A stretch of 64,000 bases of DNA from Blakeslea trispora (GCA_025331445.1 JAIWNE010000004.1:434001-498000); one strand, 5' to 3'; positions 23,062 through 35,727 are shown, counted from the first letter of the stretch. The notes: a model not told the origin generated them from the letters alone. Made by a program: numbers and translations.

Positions 23062-24397
23062 ATGATTTCAACAAAAGAATGCCTACCACCTCCTTCACCT
23101 ACTCTTTCAGCTACCTCGTCTCTATCTTCATGGTTCCAAAAGTCACCTAGTGAATTAATACCAATGCTTAAAAGTGCATACACTACTATCAAAGATAAAG
23201 AGAAAGGTAACACAAACGAGGGTTGGCATGATGAAATGAAGTTAATTCCTTTTTCCAGACTTGAGGCTAGCAGCGGAAATCGGACAATCTCTATTGGAAA
23301 ACAATATTGCACTTAAATCAAATTATGATGATTTATTGTCACAATCAATCTATCCTACGCCCTCAAACTCTTATACACTTTCCGAAAAAGACGACATCAT
23401 CTTCTTGCCTACCCATACTACCCGAGAAGCCAAAATTGAGATTCTCGAGAAAGCCAATACAGATCTCTCTGCTCAACTTGAACGGACAGTACAGCACCAA
23501 CAAAAAAAGGAGAAATCGTATAGGCGAAAAGAACAAGCGATGGAAACAGAGATTCATCTTCTAAAGACCAGCCTTGATCATGCTACCATTCAGCTCCAAC
23601 AGATGGAAGAGAAAACAATGTCCAAAGAAGGAAATTCCAAGCAATCGGTATCACATAAAGACAATGAGCTGCTACACGAAAAGATCAAGGAACTGAGACT
23701 AGAAAATGATCAGGTGTATCACTCTAAATTGGCTGTGGAGGAAAAGCTGATGAAAACGCTGCATGATCTGCGTCTCTTGAAACAACAATTAGACCAATCT
23801 CAATTCACTTTGCATGATTATGAACAACTTCAAAAATCATTTGAGGCACAACAATCCTATATCCACCAATTAAAATCGAGTTTAGAAGAGCATCGACAGT
23901 TACTGGGTCAATTCAGGGAAAGAGAGGATATAGAAGAAGAAGAAGAAGAAGAAGAAGAAGAGGAAGAGAGTCAGAATTTACTGTCTGAACTACATCATGC
24001 TTGTAGAGAACAAGATGAGAACGATCAGCTATTGGCCTCTATTCTACATAAAGCAGGTGTTGTAGAGCGAGATGCTATTGATGATGCCCTTAGTTTGATA
24101 GGCAGACTGGAGAACGAATATGATCATAAGCGATTCTTGAAGGAGCATGGGCATCTTGAGACAATGTCAGAACCTGAGCAGACAATCGTCAAGCATACAC
24201 AGTTAGTCAACGTGACCTATTTGCCACATACTCTGTCTTTAGGCTTAGTTGGTACAATCCAGCGCATGATGAAACAAATGCTTTATTTCACATGGAGATG
24301 GTTTCGATTTACAATCATCATGACCATTGCTATCTTCCTAAGCTTGAAAGAAGGCCCTCCTCCTCCAGTAACAAAATATCCGCGTCGCTTAACCTAA
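23062..24397 (+). CDS. Coiled-coil protein with C-terminal membrane anchor
   Basis: Exons are 23062-23206 and 23259-24397 (427 residues), joined by a 52 bp phase-1 intron. The join restores KEKDLRLAAEIGQSLLENN, a segment that resembles the start of HAP1/TRAK-type N-terminal coiled coils (LAAEIGQ.LL). Residues about 120-270 are predicted coiled coil from heptad-like Leu/Gln/Glu spacing (for example LHDLRLLKQQLDQSQFTLHD). An uninterrupted Glu run of about a dozen residues lies near 275. Close to the C-terminus a hydrophobic stretch (RFTIIMTIAIFLSL) is followed by about 18 mostly polar and basic residues, consistent with a tail anchor. A role as a tether or motor adaptor on an organelle is inferred; no family name is certain. 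Confidence 0.75.
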
Positions 24398-25647
24398 ATT
24401 GCTCCTTTTTTTTTTAGGAGAGACTTTAGAGATGATTTACATATTAAAAGAAGTTGCTTTTACCTAAACATCAAACATGATGTTACACTTGACATACGCC
24501 ATTCTGTATCATCATAGATTTTCCTCGCGCTGTTTAATTTAAGCGAGGTCATGCTTTGATTTGTTTACCTACCATGGTTATTCTGCTTCCTTTCTCTTTC
24601 TTGAGGCTAAGCTTATGTTGACCAGACAAACCCTAAAAAAAAGACTTGTCTCATTTCATCATTTAGTGGTTTTTGTTGTTGTTGTGTATAGACAGCCAGA
24701 GTTCATTCTATTTCATTTATAATTTATACTTGACACTTTAATATATTCGAGTGCAAGAAGAACAAAGCATGTAGTTCTTAACGGGTGAATGTCAAAAAAA
24801 AAAGCTGTCATCTCTGCCTATGGGTCATATTTAGCTTGCTTTACTGTGATTGGTTTGTTTCTGTAGCTCTTCTTGATCCGTTTGGCAATGTTGCCTTGGT
24901 TCAAATGAAGATGAAAAGAGAGCTATCGGAACAATTTAGATGGCTGTTCAGTTACTTGGTCAATGTAAGGTTTTCTCTATCGTCTTGTCTTATTCGATCT
25001 AAAGGTATTCATCAAGTCACTTTTTTTTTTATATCTTGGTCATATATGCTTACTTTCTTTTATATTACCACTATTCAATAGAATAGGCTCAACACAAGAC
25101 TGACATGAACTGTAGGATAAAGAACGAATTTAAGAATAAGATTACAAGTATATTTCAATAACAACTTTGGTCTTATTGTAAGCTCTTTTCTGAGAAATCG
25201 ATACAGTAGTCAGCATCTAATAGTGATTAGCAAAACACTCCAATTTGGTAGATTACTTTTCTGGTTGAAGAAAGCAATCGAATAGATCTATGTGTCACCA
25301 TCTTTATTACTTTCTTCTTCATTGCAATCAATGCCTTAAGTTTAAATGCATGAATTGAATATCAGGCACAAAAAATCCTTGAAGCTCATTGGTTAAAATA
25401 GACAATGTGAGTACAAGTGATCCATGAGTAAAAGAAGTTGTCAACAAATGAATCTATTAGCATATGGAAAATGATACCTATCCTTATGCTGCTATTTCCC
25501 TAAGCCTAGCTTGTGTGACCCCAAAATTGAATGCCACAAAGTGATTTCTTATTTTTCCAAGCAACAAAAAAAAAGAAGCCTTTTTTCTTTGTGTGAAACC
25601 CAAAAAAAAAGAAAGAGGAAGCAAGTAGAGGATAGCACACCAACAAT
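24398..25647. other. Intergenic between the coiled-coil gene and KEX1
   Basis: 1.25 kb. An open frame at 24785-25081 encodes a hydrophobic peptide without recognised motif; it may be decayed repeat sequence. The KEX1 promoter occupies the right end, with A-runs near 25565-25615. Confidence 0.45.
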
Positions 25648-28179
25648 ATGCTTTCTTTGTTCAAGATAATTGCACTGGCTGGGTCAGTTGTCTATGTTTC
25701 AGCACAAACTGGTATTTGAATGACAACTTGATGTTATTTAAAATTAACACCTTATTCTAAGCCAATGACTACAAAATCACTTCTCTACCTGGTATTGACA
25801 TTGAAACACTTCACTTTGAACAGTATGCAGGGTAAGTAAAGCATGAACCAAAGGATAGTTTAGAGATTGACTTCTTCATAGCCACATTGAGATCAACGAG
25901 AAGACCAAAGCCAACATGTTCTTTTGGATGATTGAGAGAGAAGTCAAGACAGAACCAGAGAAATTGGTAAGATAAAGAAGAGAGTTGACACATGTGGTTA
26001 TTTGACTTGTCTTGACAACAAAATAGATTATTTGGCTAAATGGTGGTCCTGGTTGTTCTAGGTAAGGGATTATCCTTTATTTAGGAGATAGAGAGAATAC
26101 TAAGCAACGAACGAATAGTATGGATGGCTTGTTTTTGGAAAACGGTCCTTTTCGTGTCAACAAGAACCTATCACTCAGTGTAAATGAAGGAGGATGGCAG
26201 AATTATGCTACCACCATTTACTGTAATGTATCGCTTGATATGACATTTACGCATATCCCCTAACTTAAGATGTAGTGGATCAACCTGTGGGTACTGGATT
26301 TAGTTTTGCCAATACAGATAGTTATACGCATAATCTGGATGAAATAACAGACAATTTTGTCCTGTTTCTGGATCAACTGTTGCATCTGTTTCCTCAGCTA
26401 AGCCAACAAGATATGTATATAGCAGGAGAGAGTTTTGCAGGCACTTATATACCTTATTTTGCATCTCGCCTGATTCAACAAAAAGACAAGGTATATATAT
26501 ATGAAGGGGAGGATATGATAAAGTATTCTGGAATTCAAGAATATTCTTTTAGTATCGTTTAAAGGGTATTGCTATTGGCAATGGTTGGATTTCTTCAGTC
26601 CATCAGTACAATGCTTACTTTGATTTTAGTATGCAACACCATTTGATTCCTCAAGATCGTGTGGTAAGTCTGTGGATGCTTCTGTTGAATTAAACTAAAG
26701 AAAAAAAGGATGGATTTAGGCTTATATTTCATCTCATCTAAAAGCATGTCAAGATGATATGAAGCAGAAAGAGACTATCCATATTGCTTCATGTGAAAAA
26801 GTGTTGTCCAACATTGTAGATGCCAGTACACATGAGTAAGTGATCTATCACTCAACAGAAGAGGAGAGACTGTGCTGACTTGCTTAATTTAGGGATAGTC
26901 ATGGAGATATGAAATGTCTAAATATGTATGATATTCGAATGAAAGAAGAAAACCATCCAGAGTGTGGTTTAAGCTGGCCTTATGAATTGGATGATGTCAC
27001 TCGATATTTGAGGGTATGTTTGAGTCTGATGGATCTATTTGATGCTCATTCATGTTCTATTGTTAGCAAGTTGATGTAAAAAAGGCAGTGCATGCAGAGA
27101 AGCAGATATTAGGATGGAAAGAATGTACTTCGCTTGTATCACTTGAACTCAAAGACGATGTTAGCAAGCCTGCTTATGGTGTAAGTTTGTCAATGGTTGT
27201 GTTTAGTTTATTGCTTACTTTGGTTATCCTTAGTTATTGCCTGATATCTTAAAAGAGGTGCCTGTGTTGTTGTTTAGTGGTGAATATGATCTGATATGTA
27301 ACAGTCTTGGCACAGAATACCTGATTGGCAACATGACTTGGGATGGTAGCCGAGGATTTAGCAAGCATACTAAAAGGCAACCATGGAAGATTGATGATCA
27401 ATTGGCTGGCTATTATATGCAGGAACGCAATCTGACTTATGTACTGATCAAAGATGGAAGCCATATGGTGCCCTATGATCGACCCATCGAGTGTCTTGAT
27501 ATGATCAATCGATTTATGCATGTAGGCAATAACAAAGTCAGAGGAAAGCAAAGCCAGGTGATAGGGGATCCTGTTGTCTCTTCTTTGCCATCTACCACCA
27601 TTACTTCTACTTCTACTTCTACTTCTACTACTCAACCTACACCAGATACTACACAGAGTACATTGCCCTCTACTGATCAAGACAAAAATACCACCATCAG
27701 TTCTGGTTGGACATGGGTTATGGTGGTCATGGCCTTAGGTATGGCTATAGGTGCCTGTTGTTACTGTTTCAAGACAGGTCGCAAGATGTCTGCTTCAGCT
27801 GCAGATGAATTTGGTGGTGCACCACAACGTCAACGTGAAGATCTCAAACGACCAAACAGACTAGTAGGATGGATACATGGATTATTGAAAGGAAAGAAAC
27901 GAAAGTTCCGCTTAGGTGGTGATGAAACGAATGAACTGTAAGTTTCAAGAAAATAGGCAAATTTGCACAGTTGGGATTGACTCGTTTCTTTATAGGGATG
28001 AATTGGTGGTTGAGACACCTACTCTGTTTGAAGCTGAAGCATCCGATCAAGAAGAAGAAGAAACTCATAAACCAGAGAATGAACGTTTTGTATTGACAGA
28101 TGGAGAAACAGATGATGATTTTGATGATTTTGCTGATTTTGATCATGGAGAAGGATTAACGAGAAACAGACGAAAATAA
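25648..28179 (+). CDS. KEX1: Kex1-type serine carboxypeptidase of the Golgi
   Basis: Membrane-bound carboxypeptidase that trims C-terminal Lys/Arg left by the Kex2 protease on secreted propeptides. Twelve exons are read: 25648-25711, 25762-25831, 25882-25966, 26027-26061, 26119-26222, 26276-26490, 26565-26663, 26720-26835, 26893-27013, 27067-27180, 27234-27937 and 27996-28179 (636 residues). All phases close. A signal peptide (MLSLFKIIALAGSVVYVSAQ) leads into DYKITSLPGI. S10 family motifs are [20 protein letters not shown] and DQPVGTGFSF, with catalytic triad Ser172 in GESFAGTY, Asp360 in GEYDLICN and His418 in DGSHMVPYD. A Ser/Thr-rich stalk, a membrane segment (about 500-520) and an acidic cytosolic tail complete the Kex1 layout and distinguish it from vacuolar carboxypeptidase Y. 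Confidence 0.95.
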
Positions 28180-28254
28180 TATATAGAAAAAATAAAAGAG
28201 AGGAGGGTATTTATTGTTAAAAAAAAAAGAGGGGAGATTATTTACAATAAGAAA

Positions 28255-30598
28255 TCATTTGTTTTTTCTTGACTTTCTCTTCTTTTTCGATTGTTTCTGT
28301 TGATGTGGCTTAAGAGAATCCTCTTCTTCTTCTTCCTCAGTCTCTTTTGTTCTCTCTTCTTCTTCCTCACCTGAAATAGCAGGAGATTGTTGAGTATCCC
28401 CTGAATCAGACAGAGAGGCATCAAGGGCACCATGTTGTCTTCTTGCCAAGACATGTTTAGCTCTTTCAATGGTATCATTTTCACTATCATTGGTATGGTC
28501 CACAAGGGATTGAAGGTAGACAAATGCGTCATGAAATAGAGTCTGCCATTCTGTTTGATTCAATCTTTGGGCTATATACAGGCTATGAGTATGCATACAC
28601 ACACATATATATATATATATATAAACTTACCATTTGAACTCAGGTTATCCAATGCCCTCACAACATGGCGTTGTACTTGATTTCCTTTGACTTTACTTAA
28701 TCGCACCAAAGTAGGCAGTGTATTGTAACCCTCTTTCTCTTCCTTTATTTCTGTCAACATGGCCTTGTTGTTTTCCTCTATTTTCAAGAATGAGATCTCT
28801 CCTTCTTTTTTGGCCTTTATTTCGAAACTTACCATAAAGCGCAAGGTTAGCAAGGCAACGAGCAACATGACGATGAATTTCTGTATGGGTTGGAAAGACG
28901 ATAGACACATTACAGATGTATTTCAAAAGATATGCTTGTGACATTAAATTGATTTGAGATTCATCTAATAAAGATATTAGTTTTCAAGTATTTTTTTTAC
29001 TATTTCAGACATTACTGTTGGTTGCAAAATTAGCCTAAAATAGATGCACATGTTAACTCATTGTCTAGTAAAAAGAAAAGAGGGAGTCAAATCACTTACC
29101 AAGGCACAACATGCATGAGAAATAGCTGCTGAATTGACTTGTTCTGCATTTTTGTGTAGATCGTGATTCTGTTGAGGTAAAGAAGCCAAGACGGATACTA
29201 AGGCCTTTGCTCCATCCCCATTCAATAAGATTGGCTTATATTTATCTAGAAAGACAAGATGAATATAGACGCACACACACACACAAGCTGAACAATTACC
29301 ATTGCGAAGTGATAGATAGGCCATGGTCTTTGCCATATATTTACGTACTTCTACATTCTGAGATCGTAACAAACAAGACAGTTTATCTGTACCTTGAACA
29401 AGACCGATGGCTGTAGGCTGAAATGAAACAGATGAACTGATGGCCGAAATAGCCTTGGCAGCCAAATTCTGAATGATCTGTACACGCTCCATCATGGGCT
29501 GTTCATCTTCCTGATGAGACCCTACCTCCATAAGCCCCTTTTCACACTGCAGCTGGTGAATGTCAAACTTGGCTAGATAGAGCAGCATGTCAAACACGCC
29601 ATCAGACACCACCTCCTTTTGACTGAGCATACCAGCTCGAGAGAGTTGATAGATGATATGGGTACAGTTGATGATGATCTCCAGCAAGACACTCTCTCTT
29701 GATTCAACACAGACAGAGCCGGAAGAGGAAGAGAGAGAGGATGCACTCTGGTTTGTGAGAGAAGGTGTGGTGCTCGAATGGACTGAGTTGGCCGGGGATT
29801 TTCTCTTTGAGGATGGATCTGTCTGTGTGTAGTAGCCAATAAGGAACAGAAGGGGTGATAGAGCCCATTTGGTGATAATGACAGGGCGTATCGATTCTTT
29901 CTCTGCCAACATGGCCAAAATGGTTGTTGTGAGATGATGGAGTCGAATGCTTTTGGATGAACGACATAGCCAGATAAGTGCATCTACGCCACCATAAGCT
30001 ACCATATTATGTAAATCTCTAGCTAAATAGTAGTCATATTATTAAATAGAAACCAAGCTATTGTATCTTCTTAATACCATCATCTTTCTCTGTCAATTCT
30101 AATAATCCTCTTACACCATGCATCTAAATCAGCTGTATCAGTCTTTGTTTATCCACGTGACTCAAGCAATCATAAATACCTGTGTTGACAATCCATGATC
30201 CTCATCAATAGCATAAGTCACTAAATAGGCAACATCGAAACAACCGTTGCATACTCGAACTGCTTTTGTGCCATAGCCTAGTTGAGGAAGTGGTACGTTG
30301 CGAGATGAGCATTCATGGCAAAAGATATTTCCACTTTATCAAAAAAAAAGATAAGTAAGTACAAGATACATGTCTATCGAGGGTTAGGATAGATTACCAA
30401 TTTCTACAGTGGTGCTAAATAAAATAAAGGGCAGATAAGCCAAAAAAAACCAGTTACAGACTATTGTTTCAGATACTTTACTCTTCTTTTTAAAGGTCCA
30501 AAAGCACTGTTACAGCAAGAACAACAGTGAACATCCACATCGTTTACCCAAACAGGGCGAGGTAATAAAAAAGTTAATCGGTCATCGTTTATTTGCAT
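28255..30598 (-). CDS. FYVE zinc finger plus armadillo-repeat protein
   Basis: Ten exons are read on the minus strand: 30598-30482, 30414-30398 (17 nt), 30333-30180, 30123-30078, 30022-29300, 29245-29100, 29034-29016 (19 nt), 28964-28833, 28777-28631 and 28571-28255 (605 residues). Residues 15-80 are a FYVE finger: WVNDVDVHCCSCCNSAFG, then KRRHHCRNCGNIFCHECSS assembled across the first microexon, then VRVCNGC. All eight cysteine ligands and the basic RRHHCR patch that binds phosphatidylinositol 3-phosphate are present. The remainder is helical armadillo-like repeats (MVAYGGVDALIWLCR, VRKYMAKTMAYLSLRNG, HRHVARCLANLALY, QRHVVRALDNLSSNG), then an acidic patch and a Lys-rich tail. An endosomal or vacuolar scaffold is inferred. 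The stop lies 75 bp from the KEX1 stop (convergent). Confidence 0.85.
28603..28623. repeat. TA microsatellite in an intron of the FYVE-ARM gene
   Basis: About ten AT dinucleotides with an adjoining CA tract on the left, inside the last intron. Likely length-polymorphic. Confidence 0.7.
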
Positions 30599-31523
30599 TT
30601 CTTGAATTAGATAAGAAAAAAAAAAAAGAAAAGAAAAGGAGAGGAGATTTTTCTTAATTTTATAAGAAAAAAAAATCATGCATTCAATCATGTACCCAAT
30701 GATGATGGATTTCCTAATTTGGGTCGACACTTTACACCGTTGTTATGGAAACATCAGGATGGCGTAAGAAAGAATGAAGGAACTAAAAGCTGATTGGTTG
30801 CCATGTGCTCTCATCAACCCAAGGCCTTGGATCCTATGCGTAGTTTAATGAACAGAATGATTAGGTCTCCGATCAATCGCGATTAAGGGCAAGACAGCTT
30901 TCGATTGGATGAATGAGAAAAAGGTCTGCTCAAGTCATTCTATGCATCTTTCAAGCGTGATTTGATCTGTCATTGTTCAACAGACTGATGTTATTAAAAG
31001 AGGAGAAAAAAAATAAGATAGCTATCAGATCAAGAATGATGTCAATCAGATAGTGATTAGATAACAAAAGCCCGGTCAGATTAAACAATACTTTTGAATA
31101 GCATAAAATGACAGAATACAAGTCATTTTCAGTTGGGTGCAAATATTTTCCTTTTCTCCTAAAGTAATACAACTTGAATTGTACAGCAAAGAACTGAGAA
31201 GGTGAGAAAAAGTCCTGACGAAAGCCAACTTGATAGTCAACCCATCTCAGTGCTTGATTACATGAGAATTTAAAGTTCAATCAAAGAAAGGAAATCACCT
31301 TGATCAAAAGTTGCACTTTGTACCCTTTAGACTGAGAAAAGCACTCTTTTTCTTAAAGAGCTACTCTGTCATCGGGCAATAACGTATCAAAAGAAATGGC
31401 CCGAAGGTTGCACTAGCATCTTCATATTTCTTTAGTGAGAAAATCCAAGTGCATCACTCAAGAGTACAAAAACCATTCACTTGCTCTTGTTTTCTTTTCT
31501 TTTTTCTCACAAAAAACAATTCA
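30599..31523. other. Divergent intergenic region between the FYVE-ARM gene and pectin methylesterase
   Basis: 925 bp with no supportable gene. A minus-strand open frame (31280-30951) shows no motif. The region must contain both promoters; an ATTGG (inverted CCAAT) is seen near 30793. Confidence 0.5.
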
Positions 31524-32595
31524 ATGAAAAGAAACACTGTGTTTCTCTTGACCTTATGGATCACTTTACTATCATTTTTCAGTGTTCTAGAAGCTATATC
31601 CGTTCAAGTATGTTCCTCCTGCAATTACAAGACTATCTCTGATGCTTTGGATAACTTGCCTAATGATAGCCAACCCTGTACTGTCTCCATTGCGGCTGGT
31701 ATATACAATGAGCGTGTTTGGGTCAATCGATCGAATGTGAACTTGAAGGCATCAGATCCAGGCAAAGTATACATACAATACAGTATAGATCATAATACAC
31801 AGGACCCCAACAGTCATGCATGGCAAAAGGCTGTCGTTACAGTCAATGGCAATAACATCAGTTTCTATAATTTGGTGTTGGTAAACACATTCAAGCAGAC
31901 AAAGGATATTGCTACAGTGGCTCTGAATGTGCAAGGCCAGCAGGTAGCATTCTATAACACCAAAATATATGGATTTCAGGATACACTGCTTGTAAACACA
32001 GATGGCATTGCTTACTTTAAGAATTGCTATGTGGAAGGCTCAGTTGATTTTATTTTTGGTTATGGGATAGGTAAGTGTCTATAGGATAGTTTAGAGCAAA
32101 GGCTTATCATCAAGGTGATTTTTAGGCTATTTTGAAGATTGTGTGATTGGATCAAATGCTATAGGTTACGTTACAGCTCAGAACAGAGCTTCAGAAAATG
32201 CTACTGGAGGATTCTATTTCAACCAGTGTCGACTCAAGGCCACACTTCCCTCTGGTCCGATTGCTTCTCATGCCAACGCTACATTATCCTTTACGTCAAG
32301 TGCCCAGTTTACCAATTCGACTTATTTAGGACGGCCTTGGAGTCAGTATGCTCGGGTCGTCTTTATGCGCTCATTCCTCGAGAAGCATATCCATCCTGCT
32401 GGCTGGTCAAGCTGGAAACCCACTGATATTCGTACCCATCATGTCTTGTTTGCTGAATATCAAAATGGTGGGCCAAGTGGTCCTTTTGGTCCCTCACGTG
32501 CTCCTTTTGCTACCTTGCTGAACAGTACAGATGCAGCATTGTATACGCTTGATCATATATTTCAAGACACTTTATGGATTGATCCTTCTATCTAA
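31524..32595 (+). CDS. Secreted pectin methylesterase (carbohydrate esterase family 8)
   Basis: Removes methyl esters from plant cell-wall pectin. Exons are 31524-32070 and 32126-32595 (338 residues). An N-terminal signal peptide (MKRNTVFLLTLWITLLSFFS) precedes a right-handed beta-helix domain. Catalytic landmarks are present: GFQDTLL with the acid Asp, VDFIFG with the nucleophile Asp, and LGRPW with the substrate Arg. Several Asn-X-Ser/Thr sites suggest glycosylation. An upstream in-frame ATG at 31449 would spoil the signal peptide, so 31524 was taken. The gene fits a saprotrophic or plant-associated lifestyle. Confidence 0.94.
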
Positions 32596-33004
32596 CATGT
32601 GTTATTTTTTCTTTTTGGCAATCTACTTATAAATCATATAACTTGTAAAATGATTGTTTGTGTGGTAGTTCTTAAGGTGCAGAGTGAAAGCTCAATTGCA
32701 TTAAGGGGGGAAAATCTTGGTACGCACAAACAAGCAAATGGTATCAAAAGCCATTGTTTGAGAAAACTTATTTTCTTGATTGCAGTGCAATTTATAGTTG
32801 CTGAAAAACAAGTCTATTCTTACATAAAGAAAGCTTCACCTTACTCAGCTTCTAATAGATGATCAAAGGTATAAGCTGGCTTTCTATTTTAGAAATTTTG
32901 GTTGCCACCAACTTGTCACTTACCATCAAAAAAAACCAGATAAAAATAACCCCATTCATTTTTCGATTTTTTCCTTTTTTTTTTCAATTTCTTTCTTTTT
33001 TTGC
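32596..33004. other. Intergenic between pectin methylesterase and LRO1
   Basis: About 410 bp. It holds the 3' end of the esterase gene and the LRO1 promoter, with a T-rich stretch at 32960-33003 just before the start codon. No gene was seen. Confidence 0.55.
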
Positions 33005-35432
33005 ATGTCAACTCTTACAAAGCGAAAGAATCGAAAAGATCCAGCTGCTCGAATGCTTCGAGAACAGCCTGAGGATATTTTGGCTGATGCTCGGTCAATG
33101 ATCTTTAGTATAAAAAAACCATTTTATAGACGAAAACGGTTCAACTTCTTTGTCGGTGTGTCAGTTGGCTTATTGGCCATGTATGCAGCTTCTACAACAC
33201 CTGTTGCACAAACATCACTCAACACGTTACATGATTATCTGTTGTGGCAATTGGCAGATGTCGATTTGGCAAATATTTTGCCACAATCAGAAATGGTAGA
33301 TGAATTCTTGGGCAATTTCACCCATTACATTACACCCACACCTGCTACTGAAGTCTCATTTATGCCTGCTCTTGAATACAGGTAAGAAAAAAAGAAAGGA
33401 TTTGATAGCAAAGAGAGAGATTGTTGACAAGAGATGAAAACTTTTTGGATTAGGGAACAAATGGACTTGAAGCCTCATTTTCCAGTGGTCATGATTCCTG
33501 GTATTATTTCATCCGGGCTTGAGAGTTGGGGGACATCTGAGAAATCAAAAAAATATTTCCGCAAAAGACTTTGGGGCACAATGAGTAAGTAGCTTGATCA
33601 AAATTCAAAGCTAAAGCTCTAAAAAAATATATTTAGCCATGATCCGTTCTGTTTTGATGGATAAGGAAAGCTGGACAGAGCACATCATGCTTGATCCAAT
33701 CACAGGGCTAGATCCTTCAGAATACAAAGTGAGAGCTGTTCACGGAGTGGAAGCGGCCGATTACTTCATTACAGGATATTGGGTTTGGGCCAAGGTGATT
33801 GAAAATCTAGCAACTATCGGTTACGATACAAATGATATGCACTTTGCTTCATATGATTGGCGCCTTTCCTTTGCCAATCTCGAAGTGCGCGATCTCTACT
33901 ATTCTCACCTAAAGAACACAATTGAATTATCCAAGCGATCTTCAGGGCGCAAATCTGTTGTGATAGCACATTCAATGGGTAAACAAACTCCCCCTCCCTT
34001 AAATTTTCTTTCTCATCCCCCTTTTTCCTTAGGTAGCACAATGTTTCCTTACTTTTTAAAATGGGTTGAGAGTGAACAAGGTGGTCAAGGTGGTCCTGAT
34101 TGGGTAAATGATCATATCGAATCATTTGTCAATATTGCTGGACCCTTGATGGGTGTGCCAAAGGCAGTCACCTCTTTGCTCTCAGGTGAGACAAGAGACA
34201 CCATGGCCTTTGGTAGCTTCGGCGCTTATGTCCTTGAACAATTCTTTTCTCGTAGAGAAAGAGCAAAGTTGATGCGATCCTGGTTTGGCGGATCATCCAT
34301 GCTTCCAAAGGGTGGCAGTGCAATTTGGGGCAGTGAAAATAACGCGCCTGATGATGAAGTAGCTGAGGAATATATGTCCTTTGGCAATATGATTTCCTTT
34401 GTACCTCGCCCTGAGGGTATGGATGAGAACTCTACAGAAATTCCTAGCTCTTTGCATGATCCTTTGATTAAAAACTATACAGTCACTGGTGCCATTGATT
34501 TACTTTTGCAGAACGCAGATAGTCTGTATGGTCGCCATTTACATGCAAACTATTCCTTTGGTCTGACTACTGACAAGTCGCAATTGGCTAAAAATGATCA
34601 TGATCCAACTAAATGGTCAAACCCTCTTGAAACTCGATTGCCTCATGGTAAGTCATTTGAAACATTAGTTTCTTTTCTTTATCTCACTCTGCCTTTTTTT
34701 TTGGTAGCTCCTGACATGAAGATTTACTGCTTTTACGGTACTGGTGTGCCTACCGAACGTAGTTACTTTTACGCTATGGCTAATGAGAACCAACAAGACT
34801 GCGATGGTACGAATTGTACACAAGAAGAAGCTCAGACAACATCTGAAGCTGTCTATCCTGCCCCAAAATCACCTAATTTGGTACATGAATCATATCCCTT
34901 ACTCGAAAGCTACAATATTCACCTCTTTCTCTTTTCTAATCCATAGTATATTGATGCTACTGTCACTGATCCTGTCCAGCGTATTGAGACAGGCATTCGG
35001 TTCTCAGATGGGTATGTTGCTTACCAAAAAAAAATTATTGTCATCTAACAGAACCACCTTATATCAGGGATGGTACTGTACCTCTTTTATCTTTAGGCTA
35101 TATGTGTGCTCCTTCAGGTGGTTGGACAAAATATGCAGATCTATATAACCCTAGCCATATTCCTGTGGTACTTCGTGAATACCAGCATGAAATAAGTCCA
35201 AGCAAGTTAGATGTTCGAGGCGGATACAAAGCAAGTGATCATATTGATATTCTTGGTAATTGGGAAATGATGGTAAGTCTTATTTCTCTCATTTTAAAAA
35301 AGAGGATCAAAACGTTTAATTTTTATTTCAAAGTTGGATTTGTTGCAAATTGTGTCAGGAAAAGGCGACAATGTGACAGAAAGACTTGTGTCACCTATTG
35401 ATGAATATGCTAAAAAGATTGAACTTTTGTAA
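33005..35432 (+). CDS. LRO1: Phospholipid:diacylglycerol acyltransferase (PDAT)
   Basis: Makes triacylglycerol by moving a fatty acid from phospholipid to diacylglycerol at the ER. Eight exons are read: 33005-33381, 33454-33584, 33637-33978, 34033-34647, 34708-34880, 34947-35011, 35068-35272 and 35334-35432 (668 residues). A basic cytosolic N-terminus leads to one membrane segment (FNFFVGVSVGLLAMYAAST), then an LCAT-like lumenal domain: PVVMIPGIISSGLESWG, the lid WGTMTMIRSVLMDKESW, the nucleophile Ser in AHSMGST (joined across intron 3), the Asp in DGDGTVPLLSLGYMC and the His in SDHIDILGNWEM. The order and the salt-bridge/lid region match Lro1 rather than plasma LCAT. Intron 3 is 54 bp without an in-frame stop. 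Confidence 0.96.
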
Positions 35433-35727
35433 CAATTTGTTGAGCCCCAATGTCAAAATTAGAAAATTATTTATACCAAAGAGATTTGATTAGCCTTTTA
35501 ATGTTTTTATTATTATTATTATCATTCTAATTAAAGCATGTTGTCTTTAATAACATTATACCAATATACAAGAAAGAAAATAGCAATTTAAAAAAAAAAT
35601 GCATTGAATAAAGTTATGCTAAATTTCTTTGTGGTGTAATGAATAAACAAAAATTACATGCATCTCTTGTCCTCCATAAAAAAAAATTGGATAACAGAGC
35701 ACTGTTTTCTATTTCTTTCTTTCTTCT

